DNA from: Armatimonadota bacterium
GTDB lineage: Bacteria; Armatimonadota; Fimbriimonadia; Fimbriimonadales; Fimbriimonadaceae
Assembly: GCA_037138755.1 (NCBI GenBank)
Contig: JBAXHT010000001.1
Location: 1,769,805 to 1,833,804 of the forward strand
DNA length: 64,000 bases
Reading direction: 5' to 3'
Made by a program: the position numbers and the translations under genes. A model generated the notes under the pieces. The model worked only from the letters and a program-made list of their open reading frames with translations. It did no database searches and was not told where the DNA came from. Shown here in pieces: positions 27,474 through 35,884 of the stretch; position 1 is the stretch's first letter; each line of letters begins with the position of its first letter.

Positions 27474-28306
27474 CAACAGATCACCAGCGCGATTCGGTCA
27501 TCCTCAATCACGATGATCCCCTCGCGGTACATCGTCCCGATCAACCTCTTGAACGCCCCTTTGCTCATTCCGAACGCCCGCAAAATCTCGTCGGGCGACG
27601 ACTTATCCGACAGAGGCAGCGAGCCGCCATTTGCCTCCAATGCCCGAACGACCCGATCCCGTTCTCCCAATACCGCACCGTAACCCTGAGGGCGCAACGA
27701 AAGCGCCAATTGTCCGTCATCACGGACCCGTTTCACAAACCCCTTCCGCTTCTGCCCAACCTTCAGCTCGTCCACCCACTCATCGCGGAAGATCGCCCCT
27801 TTGAACTTTCCGTTCACGATGACCGAGGCAAACTCCGGAGTAATGTCCGCTACTAACATCTTGATGGCATCACCCTGAGCGAGTTCGTCTTGATGCGGGG
27901 TCAGGTGCTTCGACCATCGAGTTGTACAAGCTACTCGGTTAGATTTCTCGTCCAAGTAAACGTAAACCAGAACTTCATCGCCTTCTCTAAGCTCAAAATG
28001 CTGCTGCTTGAAAGGACAGAAGAGATCCTTCATCAGCCCCCAATCGAGAAACGCTCCCTGCCCGGTGACCATCAAAACCTTCATCACCGCAAACTCGCCC
28101 ACCGCTGCATGGGGCTTCATGCGAGTGGCAATGATCCGATCTTCCGAGTCGGTGTAAATGAAGACTTTCAGCGAGTGTCCAACCAGCGCATCATCGGGGC
28201 ACTGGTTCTCCGGCAACAAAACCTCGGTCTCCCCGCCGTCGGACAGATAAAGCCCGTACTCGGATTCTCGCTTTACCTTCAGGTCTTGCCATTCGCCGAC
28301 TTTCAC
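27473..28306 (-). CDS. CvfB family S1-domain RNA-binding protein
   Basis: 277 residues, GTG start (MKVGEWQDL). Three S1-like modules and a C-terminal winged helix (SPDEILRAFGMSKGAFKRLIG) match CvfB/YitL. Segments: GAFLDWGLMKDLFCP and VNGKFKGAIFRDEW lie at the S1 barrels. The family binds RNA and affects virulence and ribosome-linked regulation in Firmicutes; the role here is unknown. First gene of a two-gene unit with the macrodomain. Confidence 0.87.
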   Translation of the reverse strand: MKVGEWQDLKVKRESEYGLYLSDGGETEVLLPENQCPDDALVGHSLKVFIYTDSEDRIIATRMKPHAAVGEFAVMKVLMVTGQGAFLDWGLMKDLFCPFKQQHFELREGDEVLVYVYLDEKSNRVACTTRWSKHLTPHQDELAQGDAIKMLVADITPEFASVIVNGKFKGAIFRDEWVDELKVGQKRKGFVKRVRDDGQLALSLRPQGYGAVLGERDRVVRALEANGGSLPLSDKSSPDEILRAFGMSKGAFKRLIGTMYREGIIVIEDDRIALVIC

Positions 28307-28366
28307 AGCTTATTGTGCCTCATTGGACAGCGGACTCCCTCGTCTGCTTATCGAGCGACAGCGAGG

Positions 28367-28681
28367 CTATAACGGAGGCTCAGTGGTGGTTTCGACTCGC
28401 CGATCCGGATACAACAAACCACAAACCGCCTCCGCAGATCCAATTGCGATAAGTCCAACGAGAACGTTCATGATGATCGCAAACACATAATCCTTCGAAG
28501 TCCAACCTTGATCAGCCACCGTTGGCCGAATCACCAAGAAGACTAGGCTGAAGAAACCAGTGATTCCTTGCAAAATGAACCATAGACCCAGCCCTCGAAC
28601 AACTACCCCCATCCAATCTTTCGGCTTCATCAATTCAGGATTATATCTAGCGATTGGAATATATCCCGGTGAGACTGCCAC
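28367..28681 (-). CDS. Hypothetical small membrane protein
   Basis: 104 residues from GTG 28681, or 87 from ATG 28630; the upstream residues (YIPIARYNPEL) look coding, so I keep the longer form. Two hydrophobic segments, about 30-55 (LGLWFILQGITGFFSLVFLV) and 72-92, bracket a polar loop. No family recognised. It sits between cvfB and galT, both in the same direction. Confidence 0.55.
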   Translation of the reverse strand: MAVSPGYIPIARYNPELMKPKDWMGVVVRGLGLWFILQGITGFFSLVFLVIRPTVADQGWTSKDYVFAIIMNVLVGLIAIGSAEAVCGLLYPDRRVETTTEPPL

Positions 28682-28715
28682 TCGGAGTCTCTACCAAAAG
28701 AGGAAGATTCAACCC

Positions 28716-28805
28716 ATGGACTTCGGCAGCCTCTTTCTTCAACTCATTCTTTCACTCGCAATCTTCTGCCTGTTTCGCTGGGCCAAAGCGCAGCGAAACT
28801 ATTGA
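28716..28805 (+). CDS. Possible 29-residue small membrane protein
   Basis: ATG 28716 begins MDFGSLFLQLILSLAIFCL and ends AKAQRNY. AGAGGAAG lies about 8 nt upstream of the start. A single hydrophobic helix with a basic tail fits a small membrane protein. Only the RBS and helix support it. Confidence 0.35.
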   Translation: MDFGSLFLQLILSLAIFCLFRWAKAQRNY

Positions 28806-28844
28806 CATTTAGAGCCCTCAGCCGACTCTCCGGTGTAAGCGCGG

Positions 28845-29846
28845 CTACAAAGTTCGCAAAGTCGCCGCTGCCTGCTCCGGAGTGATGTCCCGCTGCGACT
28901 CGCCTAGCATCTCATAGCCCACCATGAACTTCTTCACCGTCGCCGAGCGTAGCAGCGGCGGATAAAAGTGTGCGTGAAGTTGCCAGTGGTCCACAGGCTC
29001 GCCGTTGTTCGGCCCGCCGTGCCAGCCCATCGAATAAGGAAACGAGCAGTTGAAGAGGGCGTCGTATTTCTTAAGCCCGATGCTCAGAATCGTTGCGAGA
29101 TCTTTCTTCTCCTCTGGCGTTAGATCGGTAAACACCGGTCGATGCGCCTTGGGAAGAAGCATCACCTCGTAGGGCCAAGTCGCCCAAAATGGGACAAGCC
29201 AAACCCAGTGGTCCGTTTCCACCACAATCCGTTCTTTTTTCTCAAGCTCGCTAGAAACGTAGTCGCAAAGCATGGGCGTGCCCGTCCGATCAAAATACTG
29301 CATTTGCTGGCCGTCCTCTCGTTCGACCAATGAAGGAGTGTGACCCGAAGCCCAAACTTGCCCGTGCGGATGCGGATTCGAAGCGCCCATTGTCGCCCCA
29401 CGGTTCTCGAAAATCTGTACCCACTGATACTTCTCGTTCAGCTCGACATACTGCTGGTTCCAGAGTTCGATAACCGCTTCCAGTTCCTCCTGCGACATCT
29501 GTGCAAGGGTGAGGTCATGACGCGGAGAGAAACAGATGACACGGCACTCTCCATAGGCGGTTCGCGCCTGGAACAGGTGCTCAGCCGCTGGCGTGATCTC
29601 GAACGGAGTATCAGGGAGGAGCGCCGAGAAGTCGTTCACAAATGTGAAGGTCGACGGGTAATCAGGATTCACCTCCCCATTTGACCGAGTATTCCCCGGA
29701 CATAAATAGCACCCTGGATCATGGGAAGGCCGTTCATCAACCACCGTTTCCTCAGCCCCCTGCCAGGGTCGCTGGGTTCGGTGTGGAGAAACCAAGACAT
29801 GCTCGCCGAGTAGAGGATTATAACGGCGATGTGGCTGGTCAAACAC
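28845..29846 (-). CDS. galT: Galactose-1-phosphate uridylyltransferase
   Basis: Exchanges UMP between UDP-glucose and galactose-1-phosphate (Leloir pathway). 333 residues, GTG start. The catalytic HPH motif is His159-Pro-His161 in NPHPHGQVW. Zinc or iron ligand positions: Cys46 and Cys49 in CYLC, then His residues in the C-terminal half (WQLHAHFYPP). It lies alone, without other gal genes, so the galactose pathway is not visible in this window. Confidence 0.92.
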   Translation of the reverse strand: MFDQPHRRYNPLLGEHVLVSPHRTQRPWQGAEETVVDERPSHDPGCYLCPGNTRSNGEVNPDYPSTFTFVNDFSALLPDTPFEITPAAEHLFQARTAYGECRVICFSPRHDLTLAQMSQEELEAVIELWNQQYVELNEKYQWVQIFENRGATMGASNPHPHGQVWASGHTPSLVEREDGQQMQYFDRTGTPMLCDYVSSELEKKERIVVETDHWVWLVPFWATWPYEVMLLPKAHRPVFTDLTPEEKKDLATILSIGLKKYDALFNCSFPYSMGWHGGPNNGEPVDHWQLHAHFYPPLLRSATVKKFMVGYEMLGESQRDITPEQAAATLRTL

Positions 29847-29868
29847 TCCCTACGGTATACCCGCCGAC

Positions 29869-30084
29869 TTACTCATCTTCATCATCGTGACGAGCAGCCT
29901 CGATCAGGCTCATCACCTCGTTCACCGACTCATGCACAACCAAATGGTGCTCCTGGTCGAACTCGATCCTAGAGTTCTTGGGATCTATCTCATATTCCCG
30001 GACAACCCGGATGTGCGGAACGCAGGCGAAAAGAGGAGACATGCCTACGGAGTTGGGGCGAGTGAGTTCAATCCATCGTTTCAT
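29869..30084 (-). CDS. Small protein of FlbD-like pattern
   Basis: 71 residues beginning MKRWIELTRPN. The WIELTRPN opening, a central strand stretch and the ending VHESVNEVMSLIE resemble FlbD, a short protein linked to flagellar loci. The rest is unlike FlbD (insertion SVGMSPLFACVPHIR), and no flagellar gene is present, so the name is only a pattern note. It may be a distinct small protein. Confidence 0.4.
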   Translation of the reverse strand: MKRWIELTRPNSVGMSPLFACVPHIRVVREYEIDPKNSRIEFDQEHHLVVHESVNEVMSLIEAARHDDEDE

Positions 30085-30193
30085 CGTCTCTCAGAGTACA
30101 GAGCGGGCGATTCAAGAATCTGTATCGAACTTTGTGGACATCGCAAGTTGTCGCACGCCCCATCAAAATTGCTGTAAGATAGCAAAAGCCATC

Positions 30194-31078
30194 ATGAAAT
30201 CCGTTGCACTTCTTGCCGCTTTCGCCACCCTAGGTCTGGGTCTCCAGTCGTCGCTGCCAGGTGCAGTTGACAACCATTACAAGAACCTTCAAGCCGCCAA
30301 AGGACTCAAGGTCGAGTTCAGCGTGCTGCGTCTGACTGGTGGAGCGGAGAAGATCAGCCTCACTTACGCCAAGCCTAATCTGTACAAGATCGAGTCACAG
30401 AACACTCTGAAAATTAGCGACGGCAAGACGCTTTTTACGCTTGACAAGAAGAAGAACACCTACACCGAGGGGGCCGCAGTTTTGGCTCCCGCAATGGATT
30501 CCGACACCTGGGCTTGGAGCGGATTCTTCGACGAAAAGGCGACCAAGGACCTGAGTGGATGGCAGGCGAAGGGCAAGAAGCAGATTCGTGGTGCGTCGTT
30601 GGACGAGTTCGCATTCCGCATTGCAGGTGGAGACACTGGTTCGCTTTACATCGACCCGACGAACGGGATCGCCAAGGGCTACAGCCGTAGCGGAAAGGGT
30701 GGCGACCTGATCATCATCGCGAACTCTGTTGCCCCGCTGAAGGATGCTCCAGATGTCAAGGAGTTCACCTTCGTGCCGGGAACCGCCAAAAAGGAAGAGC
30801 CAAAGCCAGCCGCCGCCGAAGTCCTCTACGCCGAGATCTCGCCGATCATGGCTCAGCGCTGCAACGGCTGCCACAGTTCATCAAGTCAGAAGGCTGGAGT
30901 GATCACAGACACCTTCGCAGGGCTCTCAAGGATCGTTGCTCCAGGCAACTCGGCGGCCAGCAACTTCTACAAAGTCATCTCCGGTCCGAACCCGCGAATG
31001 CCAAAGGGCGGCGGAAAGATGACCGCTGAAGAGATTGAAAAAATCAAAAACTGGATCGACTCCGGGGCGAAGCAGTAG
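30194..31078 (+). CDS. Secreted protein with LolA-like N-terminus and c-type cytochrome domain
   Basis: 294 residues, signal peptide MKSVALLAAFATLGLG, ATG 30194 (an upstream frame extends earlier but without a signal). The N-terminal 190 residues form a LolA/DUF2092-like beta shell (SGWQAKGKKQIRG, DTGSLYIDPTNG). After a KKEEPKPA linker comes a single haem-binding motif CNGCH in a Planctomycete-type cytochrome C domain (RMPKGGGKMTAEEIEKIKNWID). Likely periplasmic or outer-surface electron-transfer or sensing protein; partner unknown. Confidence 0.75.
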   Translation: MKSVALLAAFATLGLGLQSSLPGAVDNHYKNLQAAKGLKVEFSVLRLTGGAEKISLTYAKPNLYKIESQNTLKISDGKTLFTLDKKKNTYTEGAAVLAPAMDSDTWAWSGFFDEKATKDLSGWQAKGKKQIRGASLDEFAFRIAGGDTGSLYIDPTNGIAKGYSRSGKGGDLIIIANSVAPLKDAPDVKEFTFVPGTAKKEEPKPAAAEVLYAEISPIMAQRCNGCHSSSSQKAGVITDTFAGLSRIVAPGNSAASNFYKVISGPNPRMPKGGGKMTAEEIEKIKNWIDSGAKQ

Positions 31079-31134
31079 CAAGACCGTGACTGGTAGAGTC
31101 TCACTGGGGTGTATAGTAGCTCTAACGGTAAATC

Positions 31135-32241
31135 ATGACGATGATGCTTGCTCTGGCCTTACTTACCCAACCTGGTGCCGAGGGACTGCGATCCGCTGCA
31201 GACCGCCGGAAATTCGACTTCGGAACCTGCGTGGTGAGCGACCTCATCAAGGGCAACGCCGATGATGGAAAGTACGTTCAGGCAATCAAAGACCACGTGA
31301 ATCTCATCGAGCCAGAAAATGATCTTAAGCCCGCCGCGATGTGGAAAGGACTAAACGAGATTGATTTCTCCAAGCCTGACTACCTCCTCGGGGAACCTGG
31401 AAAAACGGGCTGGGCACAAGCTAACAGGATGAAGGTGCGGGGTCACGTGCTTTGCTATCCCAACGAGCCGGGCTACACCACTCCTGGCTGGTTGCTTGCA
31501 AAAGAGAAGGACCTTACTGCCGACCAAACGCGTGAACTCCTGAAGAACTACATTCTCACCGTTGCTGGACGATACAAAGGCAAGATCTCGAGTTGGGATG
31601 TCATCAACGAAGTAATCTCCGACGCTCCCAACGGCAACCAGTTCAACGTCCGCTCGAGCATCTGGTACCGCAAGCTCGGAATGGAGTTCATTCCGCTATG
31701 CTTCAAGTGGGCAAAGGAGGCCGACCCGAAAGCCAAGCTGTACTACAACGACTACGGCTGCGAAGCTGGCGGTCGCAAGCTTGATGACGCCATCGCCATG
31801 TGCAATTGGATCCGCTCGGAAGGAGGGGTCGTGGACGGAATCGGCCTCCAGTATCACGTCAGCACTTGGGCAAAAGTTGTTCCTGGAAGTGGGTTCTATC
31901 AGGCGGTCGAAAAGATCGAAAAGAACGGCTACGACTGGATGATCACCGAACTGGATTACGCAATCCCTGTGCAACCGTTTTCACGCACGGATCCCAACTT
32001 TGGGATCATTCCAAAAGAAGTCCAGGACTACCGTGTACAGGGCGTTGCGTATGGCGAGATCATGGAACTAGCCCTGAATAGCAAGCGCTGCAAAGGCGTG
32101 CAAATGTGGGGTATCACCGACCGCCACAGTTGGATTCCTGGTTTCTCGCAAGGCAAAAACGGATGTGCACTGATTCTCGACGCCAACTACAACGCCAAAC
32201 CTGCGGTCGGATACATCCAAAAAGCCTTGCTCTCAAGATAA
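31135..32241 (+). CDS. GH10 endo-1,4-beta-xylanase
   Basis: Cleaves beta-1,4-xylan. 368 residues; a short signal peptide (MTMMLALALLTQ). The acid/base is Glu159 in WDVINEV and the nucleophile Glu272 in ITELD. Other family marks: ENDLKPA near the N-terminus, VRGHVLCYPNE and the C-terminal WGITDRHSWIP. There is no carbohydrate-binding module. Secreted. The UvrA C-terminal half follows after 25 bp. Confidence 0.93.
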   Translation: MTMMLALALLTQPGAEGLRSAADRRKFDFGTCVVSDLIKGNADDGKYVQAIKDHVNLIEPENDLKPAAMWKGLNEIDFSKPDYLLGEPGKTGWAQANRMKVRGHVLCYPNEPGYTTPGWLLAKEKDLTADQTRELLKNYILTVAGRYKGKISSWDVINEVISDAPNGNQFNVRSSIWYRKLGMEFIPLCFKWAKEADPKAKLYYNDYGCEAGGRKLDDAIAMCNWIRSEGGVVDGIGLQYHVSTWAKVVPGSGFYQAVEKIEKNGYDWMITELDYAIPVQPFSRTDPNFGIIPKEVQDYRVQGVAYGEIMELALNSKRCKGVQMWGITDRHSWIPGFSQGKNGCALILDANYNAKPAVGYIQKALLSR

Positions 32242-32266
32242 GTGCGTAGTGTAGACTTACGTTTAC

Positions 32267-33286
32267 ATGTCTGAGGGGTGGATCAGGGTCAAGAATGCGC
32301 GGGGGCATAACCTGCGCGGGGTAGATGTGGACATCCCGCTGGGCCTGTTCGTCTGTGTGACCGGCGTGTCAGGCTCGGGGAAATCAACGTTGATTCAGGA
32401 CACGTTGTTTCCACGCTTGATGTTCGAGCTGCACGGCACACGTTCAACCTGGCAACCTCACGATGCAATCGAAGGCCTCGATGCGGTTGATAAAGTGATC
32501 GATATTGATCAGTCGCCGATCGGGCGAACGCCCCGTTCCAACTCGGCGACTTACACCGGAACCTTCGACATGATTCGGGACCTATTCAGCAAAACGCAGG
32601 ACTCAAAGATTCGCGGCTACCAGCAGGGGCGTTTTAGCTTCAACGTGAAAGGGGGTCGTTGCGAGTCATGCAAGGGCGACGGCGTTTTGAAGATCGAAAT
32701 GCACTTTCTGCCTGACGTTTATGTTCCATGCGAAATCTGCAAGGGGCGTCGGTACAACCGAGAGACCCTTGAGGTTAAGTACAAGGGCAAGTCCATCGCC
32801 GATGTCCTGGAGATGACCATCGAAGAAGCGGTTGACTTCTTCAGGCCGATCCCGAAGATTCACAAAAAGCTCGACACGTTGCTCGACGTTGGCTTGGGCT
32901 ACATTCGCCTCGGTCAACCCGCGACCACTCTGTCGGGCGGCGAAGCTCAGCGGGTGAAGCTCTCGACCGAGCTCTCAAAGCGAGCGATGGGCCATACAAT
33001 GTACATCCTGGATGAGCCGACAACTGGCTTGCACTTTGACGACGTGAAACGTCTGCTCATGGTTCTCCATCGCCTCGTCGACCAAGGCAACACTGTGCTC
33101 GTCATCGAGCACAATCTCGACGTCATCAAAACCGCCGACTGGCTCATCGACATGGGACCCGAAGGTGGAAACGGTGGCGGGGAAGTCGTCGCGACCGGCA
33201 CTCCTGAGCAAGTGGCGCGAGTCCAACGAAGTCACACAGGGAGGTTTCTGGCAGAGATTTTTCAGAAACGCGGACATGCCTATTAG
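32267..33286 (+). CDS. uvrA: Excinuclease ABC subunit A, C-terminal ABC module only (split UvrA)
   Basis: Intact 339-residue gene beginning [16 protein letters not shown], which lines up with the start of the second module in full UvrA. It contains Walker [10 protein letters not shown] at 33-41, the DNA-contact segment [15 protein letters not shown], a second zinc module (Cys132/135/155/158), signature [11 protein letters not shown] from 222, Walker [13 protein letters not shown] and IEHNLDVIK. It lacks the UvrB-binding and insertion domains. With the gene at 7349-9346 it restores a complete UvrA. No strong Shine-Dalgarno; probably read with the xylanase gene or from its own promoter. Confidence 0.9.
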   Translation: MSEGWIRVKNARGHNLRGVDVDIPLGLFVCVTGVSGSGKSTLIQDTLFPRLMFELHGTRSTWQPHDAIEGLDAVDKVIDIDQSPIGRTPRSNSATYTGTFDMIRDLFSKTQDSKIRGYQQGRFSFNVKGGRCESCKGDGVLKIEMHFLPDVYVPCEICKGRRYNRETLEVKYKGKSIADVLEMTIEEAVDFFRPIPKIHKKLDTLLDVGLGYIRLGQPATTLSGGEAQRVKLSTELSKRAMGHTMYILDEPTTGLHFDDVKRLLMVLHRLVDQGNTVLVIEHNLDVIKTADWLIDMGPEGGNGGGEVVATGTPEQVARVQRSHTGRFLAEIFQKRGHAY

Positions 33287-33312
33287 TTCTCAGCTCTTAA
33301 CCATCGGACAAT

Positions 33313-33337
33313 AACCGAGAACCGAGAACCGAGAACC
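33313..33337. repeat. Heptamer tandem repeat AACCGAG x3 plus AACC
   Basis: Three perfect units of AACCGAG and a partial fourth lie between the stops of the convergent UvrA half and pxpC genes. Period 7 matches the other heptamer repeats in this window. Confidence 0.7.
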
Positions 33338-33342
33338 TTAAG

Positions 33343-34104
33343 TCAGCTCGCCTTCGCAATCTCGCGTTGCTGAATGATCCGCAGGAATTGCGAGCGTACG
33401 GCGACCGCCCGTCGCACGTCGGTCAAAGCATGAATAGCGATCTCACGGTTCACCGGAATGAACTCGTAATCCGAGTTCACGGACACCTGGGCCAGATAGG
33501 GCCAGTCGGCGGCGATGACCACGCCCAGCCTGCGGTAGCCGCCCGAGACAGGGCCGTCTGGGCCCAAAATAATGATTTGGCCACCAGGGGTTTGCTGAAT
33601 CAAACCAGGGCAAGCTGGCTCACTTGGCGACTGCGTAAACTCCGAGGATAGCTCGCAGTTGAATCGGTACCCTTGCCGGTTGATGTCCAAAGTCGAAGAC
33701 GCATCAAAGGGAACCCGCTGCTCCAGCGGGATGTATCGCAACTGGCGGACTGGCTCAAAGAGACCCGCCAGCTTCCGCTCCGGCAACGGTCGGTAGGTGT
33801 ACCCAAGGTAGCCCGCAAACGAGCCAATTGTCGTCACGCGGTACCGCTCAAATTTCTTGAGGCGCTTCACGTACCCGGCGTGAGGCGTCATCCAGCAGAT
33901 CGTCATGTCTCGCTTAGCTTCGAACTCAAGGGTTCCCAGGACTTCAAGGACCGGCGTGTCGTCTTCCGCCAAAAGTGCGGCTCGCACGAGCGGAGGGGTG
34001 AAGGGGTCCAGTGGGCCGCCTGGCGGAACACCATACTTTCTCAGTTTGGGAGGCGCGGCAAAGACGGAGGTTTGTCCGTAAGTCTTAACGATCTTGAGAC
34101 TCAA
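33343..34104 (-). CDS. pxpC: 5-oxoprolinase subunit C (PxpC)
   Basis: With PxpA and PxpB cleaves 5-oxoproline to glutamate using ATP. 253 residues from TTG 34104, chosen because this start (LSLKIVKTYGQTSVFA) overlaps the pxpA stop (TTGA); a longer reading gives an unlikely N-terminus. Carboxyltransferase-like domain marks: YGVPPGGPLDPF and GGQIIILGPDGPVSGGYRR. Third gene of the pxpBAC operon. The C-terminal 30 residues (SQFLRIIQQREIAKAS) are less conserved. Confidence 0.86.
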   Translation of the reverse strand: MSLKIVKTYGQTSVFAAPPKLRKYGVPPGGPLDPFTPPLVRAALLAEDDTPVLEVLGTLEFEAKRDMTICWMTPHAGYVKRLKKFERYRVTTIGSFAGYLGYTYRPLPERKLAGLFEPVRQLRYIPLEQRVPFDASSTLDINRQGYRFNCELSSEFTQSPSEPACPGLIQQTPGGQIIILGPDGPVSGGYRRLGVVIAADWPYLAQVSVNSDYEFIPVNREIAIHALTDVRRAVAVRSQFLRIIQQREIAKAS

Positions 34105-34790
34105 GCACCCACCCCGATTCCCGAGCCTTCGAGTGCGGTACGCACAGATCGAGCGATCTCGAGACAATCTGGTCGGTCACCATGAATACAAATGGTTTCT
34201 ACCGTCGGAGCGAGTCGCAACGCCTGAGCCTGAATCTCAGGGATCGAATCCAGCATCGCGCCTGCCGCCGACCGAGGAAGAAGTCCTCCGGTCGTGTCAT
34301 AGCCACGCTCTGCAAATCCCTCGCGAATAAACCTCAATCCTCTCCGACGGGCCTGGAATTCGTGCTCGGTGCCCGACAGTCCCATCAATGGTTTTTCCAT
34401 TTCTTCCAGCGCATCCCAGACGGTACGAGTGGAAACCGTATCAATTGCTAGCCAATGATAGAGGGCACCGTGGGGCTTGATGTAAGCGTAAGGTCCGGCT
34501 TCAAGTATTTGTACCGCGACGCTGCTAATCCAAGTCTCGGGGTATCCCTCTTTAAGTTCGCGACGGCCCATGGAACCAGGGTCAGGGAAGCCGACATGGA
34601 GACCGGGGCGGACGCCGTGGTCGCGGGCGGCGCAGAGAAGGTCGTAACAAAGCTTTGGGGATCCAGCATGGAACCCTGAGCAAATGTTGACTGACGAAAC
34701 GACGTCCATCAGCGCAAGATCGTTCTCGAATCCTTCGCCAATATCGGCGTTGAGGTCAATCCATTTCATAGCTCGTGAGTCGTTGTTCAT
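34101..34790 (-). CDS. pxpA: 5-oxoprolinase subunit A (PxpA, LamB/YcsF family)
   Basis: 229 residues from ATG 34790, which has GAGGAT 7 nt upstream; ATG 34769 (MKWIDLNADIGEG) is an alternative. Family motifs: DLNADIGEG, NICSGFHAG, YIKPHGALYHW and ICIHGDRPDC. It overlaps the end of pxpB by 35 bp. The TIM-barrel-like fold carries the hydrolytic or lyase chemistry of the complex. Normal length is about 250, so this is slightly short. Confidence 0.88.
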   Translation of the reverse strand: MNNDSRAMKWIDLNADIGEGFENDLALMDVVSSVNICSGFHAGSPKLCYDLLCAARDHGVRPGLHVGFPDPGSMGRRELKEGYPETWISSVAVQILEAGPYAYIKPHGALYHWLAIDTVSTRTVWDALEEMEKPLMGLSGTEHEFQARRRGLRFIREGFAERGYDTTGGLLPRSAAGAMLDSIPEIQAQALRLAPTVETICIHGDRPDCLEIARSVRTALEGSGIGVGA

Positions 34791-35430
34791 CAAGCATCCT
34801 CGCCTGATCTCCGTCTATCTCGAAGAACTTGATTGTATCACCCGGATTCAACGGGAAGTACCGAGCTTTTGCATCTGCGACCAAGATGGGAGTCGTGCCA
34901 ATCAGGTTCCATCCTCCCGGAGATTCCTGCGGATAGATACCAGTTTGGCCCTTCGCGATTCCTACCGCTCCGCGAGGAACTCGGATTCGAGGCGTGTCAA
35001 TTCGCTCAAAGCGATGGAAAATCTCAGGCAGTCCTTTGAGATAGGGAAACCCGGGCAGGAATCCGATTGCCTGCACGGTGTAGGTCGCGGCGCAGAATGC
35101 TTTGGAGACCGCTTCAGGTTCCATCGAAAGCTCTCGGCAGATCCCTTTGAGGTCAGATCCGTCGAAAAGTAGCGGAATTTTGTGCTCTTTGGTTGGCAGC
35201 TTGGGTGCCAAATCGATAGAGTTGAGTGACTCAATTGAAAACGTTTCAGGGTCAATGTAGAGACCGACAGTGTCGACCGAGGCGATCACTTCTTCCACCC
35301 CGGGCAAGTTCATCAGCTCGATCGAGTAGGCGAAAACGTATGGCTCGACCTCAAGATCGCGCAGAATATACGCCGACTCTCCTAGTTCATCGATCCGCAC
35401 AATGTAAAGTATCGTCGTTTTCTGCGTCAA
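34756..35430 (-). CDS. pxpB: 5-oxoprolinase subunit B (PxpB)
   Basis: 224 residues from TTG 35430; GTG 35400 (VRIDELGES) is an alternative nearer the family's usual start. Motifs: GFLPGFPYL and PRGAVGIAKGQTGIYPQESPG fit the cyclophilin-like AHS1 domain. First gene of the operon, so it sets transcription. It starts 11 bp from the divergent dut gene. Confidence 0.85.
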   Translation of the reverse strand: MTQKTTILYIVRIDELGESAYILRDLEVEPYVFAYSIELMNLPGVEEVIASVDTVGLYIDPETFSIESLNSIDLAPKLPTKEHKIPLLFDGSDLKGICRELSMEPEAVSKAFCAATYTVQAIGFLPGFPYLKGLPEIFHRFERIDTPRIRVPRGAVGIAKGQTGIYPQESPGGWNLIGTTPILVADAKARYFPLNPGDTIKFFEIDGDQARMLDEQRLTSYEMD

Positions 35431-35441
35431 AATGAGGGTCG

Positions 35442-35876
35442 ATGAGCATTGAGATTCCTGTTTACCTTGGGGACGGAGCCGTATTGCCAGCCTATCAGAC
35501 CGCCGACGCAGCCGGAATGGACCTTTGCTCGACCGTGGACTTTGCCCTGGAACCCCTTGAGCGAAGACTCGTCCCGACGGGGATCAAGATGGCAATTCCT
35601 CGAGGGTTCGAAGGTCAGGTGCGCCCGCGTTCGGGATTAGCGCTGAAGCACGGAATCTCTATGGTCAACGCTCCCGGGACTATTGACTCAGACTATCGAG
35701 GTGAAATTGGGGTGCTACTGGTGAATCTAGGCCAAAATCGCGTAGAGTTCAAGAGCGGTGATCGTGTGGCGCAACTTGTGATCTGCCCGGTGGTTCGGGC
35801 GTCGCTAAAGGTCGTTGCAGAACTCGGCGAAACAGCAAGAGGCTCCGGCGGATTCGGAAGCACTGGGAAAAGTTAA
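35442..35876 (+). CDS. dut: dUTP diphosphatase
   Basis: Hydrolyses dUTP to dUMP, preventing uracil incorporation. 144 residues with all five trimeric dUTPase motifs: [37 protein letters not shown] and [10 protein letters not shown]. It starts 11 bp from pxpB and 8 bp before the TPR gene, likely one rightward transcript with it. Confidence 0.95.
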   Translation: MSIEIPVYLGDGAVLPAYQTADAAGMDLCSTVDFALEPLERRLVPTGIKMAIPRGFEGQVRPRSGLALKHGISMVNAPGTIDSDYRGEIGVLLVNLGQNRVEFKSGDRVAQLVICPVVRASLKVVAELGETARGSGGFGSTGKS

Positions 35877-35884
35877 GGAAGAAG

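Noticed and set aside
27062-27856. A 264-codon rightward frame opposite cvfB and the macrodomain gene
   Set aside because: Both opposite genes are strongly supported by family motifs. The antisense translation is Pro/Arg-rich and unlike any family.
29869-30084. A flagellar gene cluster suggested by the FlbD-like small protein
   Set aside because: No flagellar genes occur on either side, so only the small protein's pattern remains.
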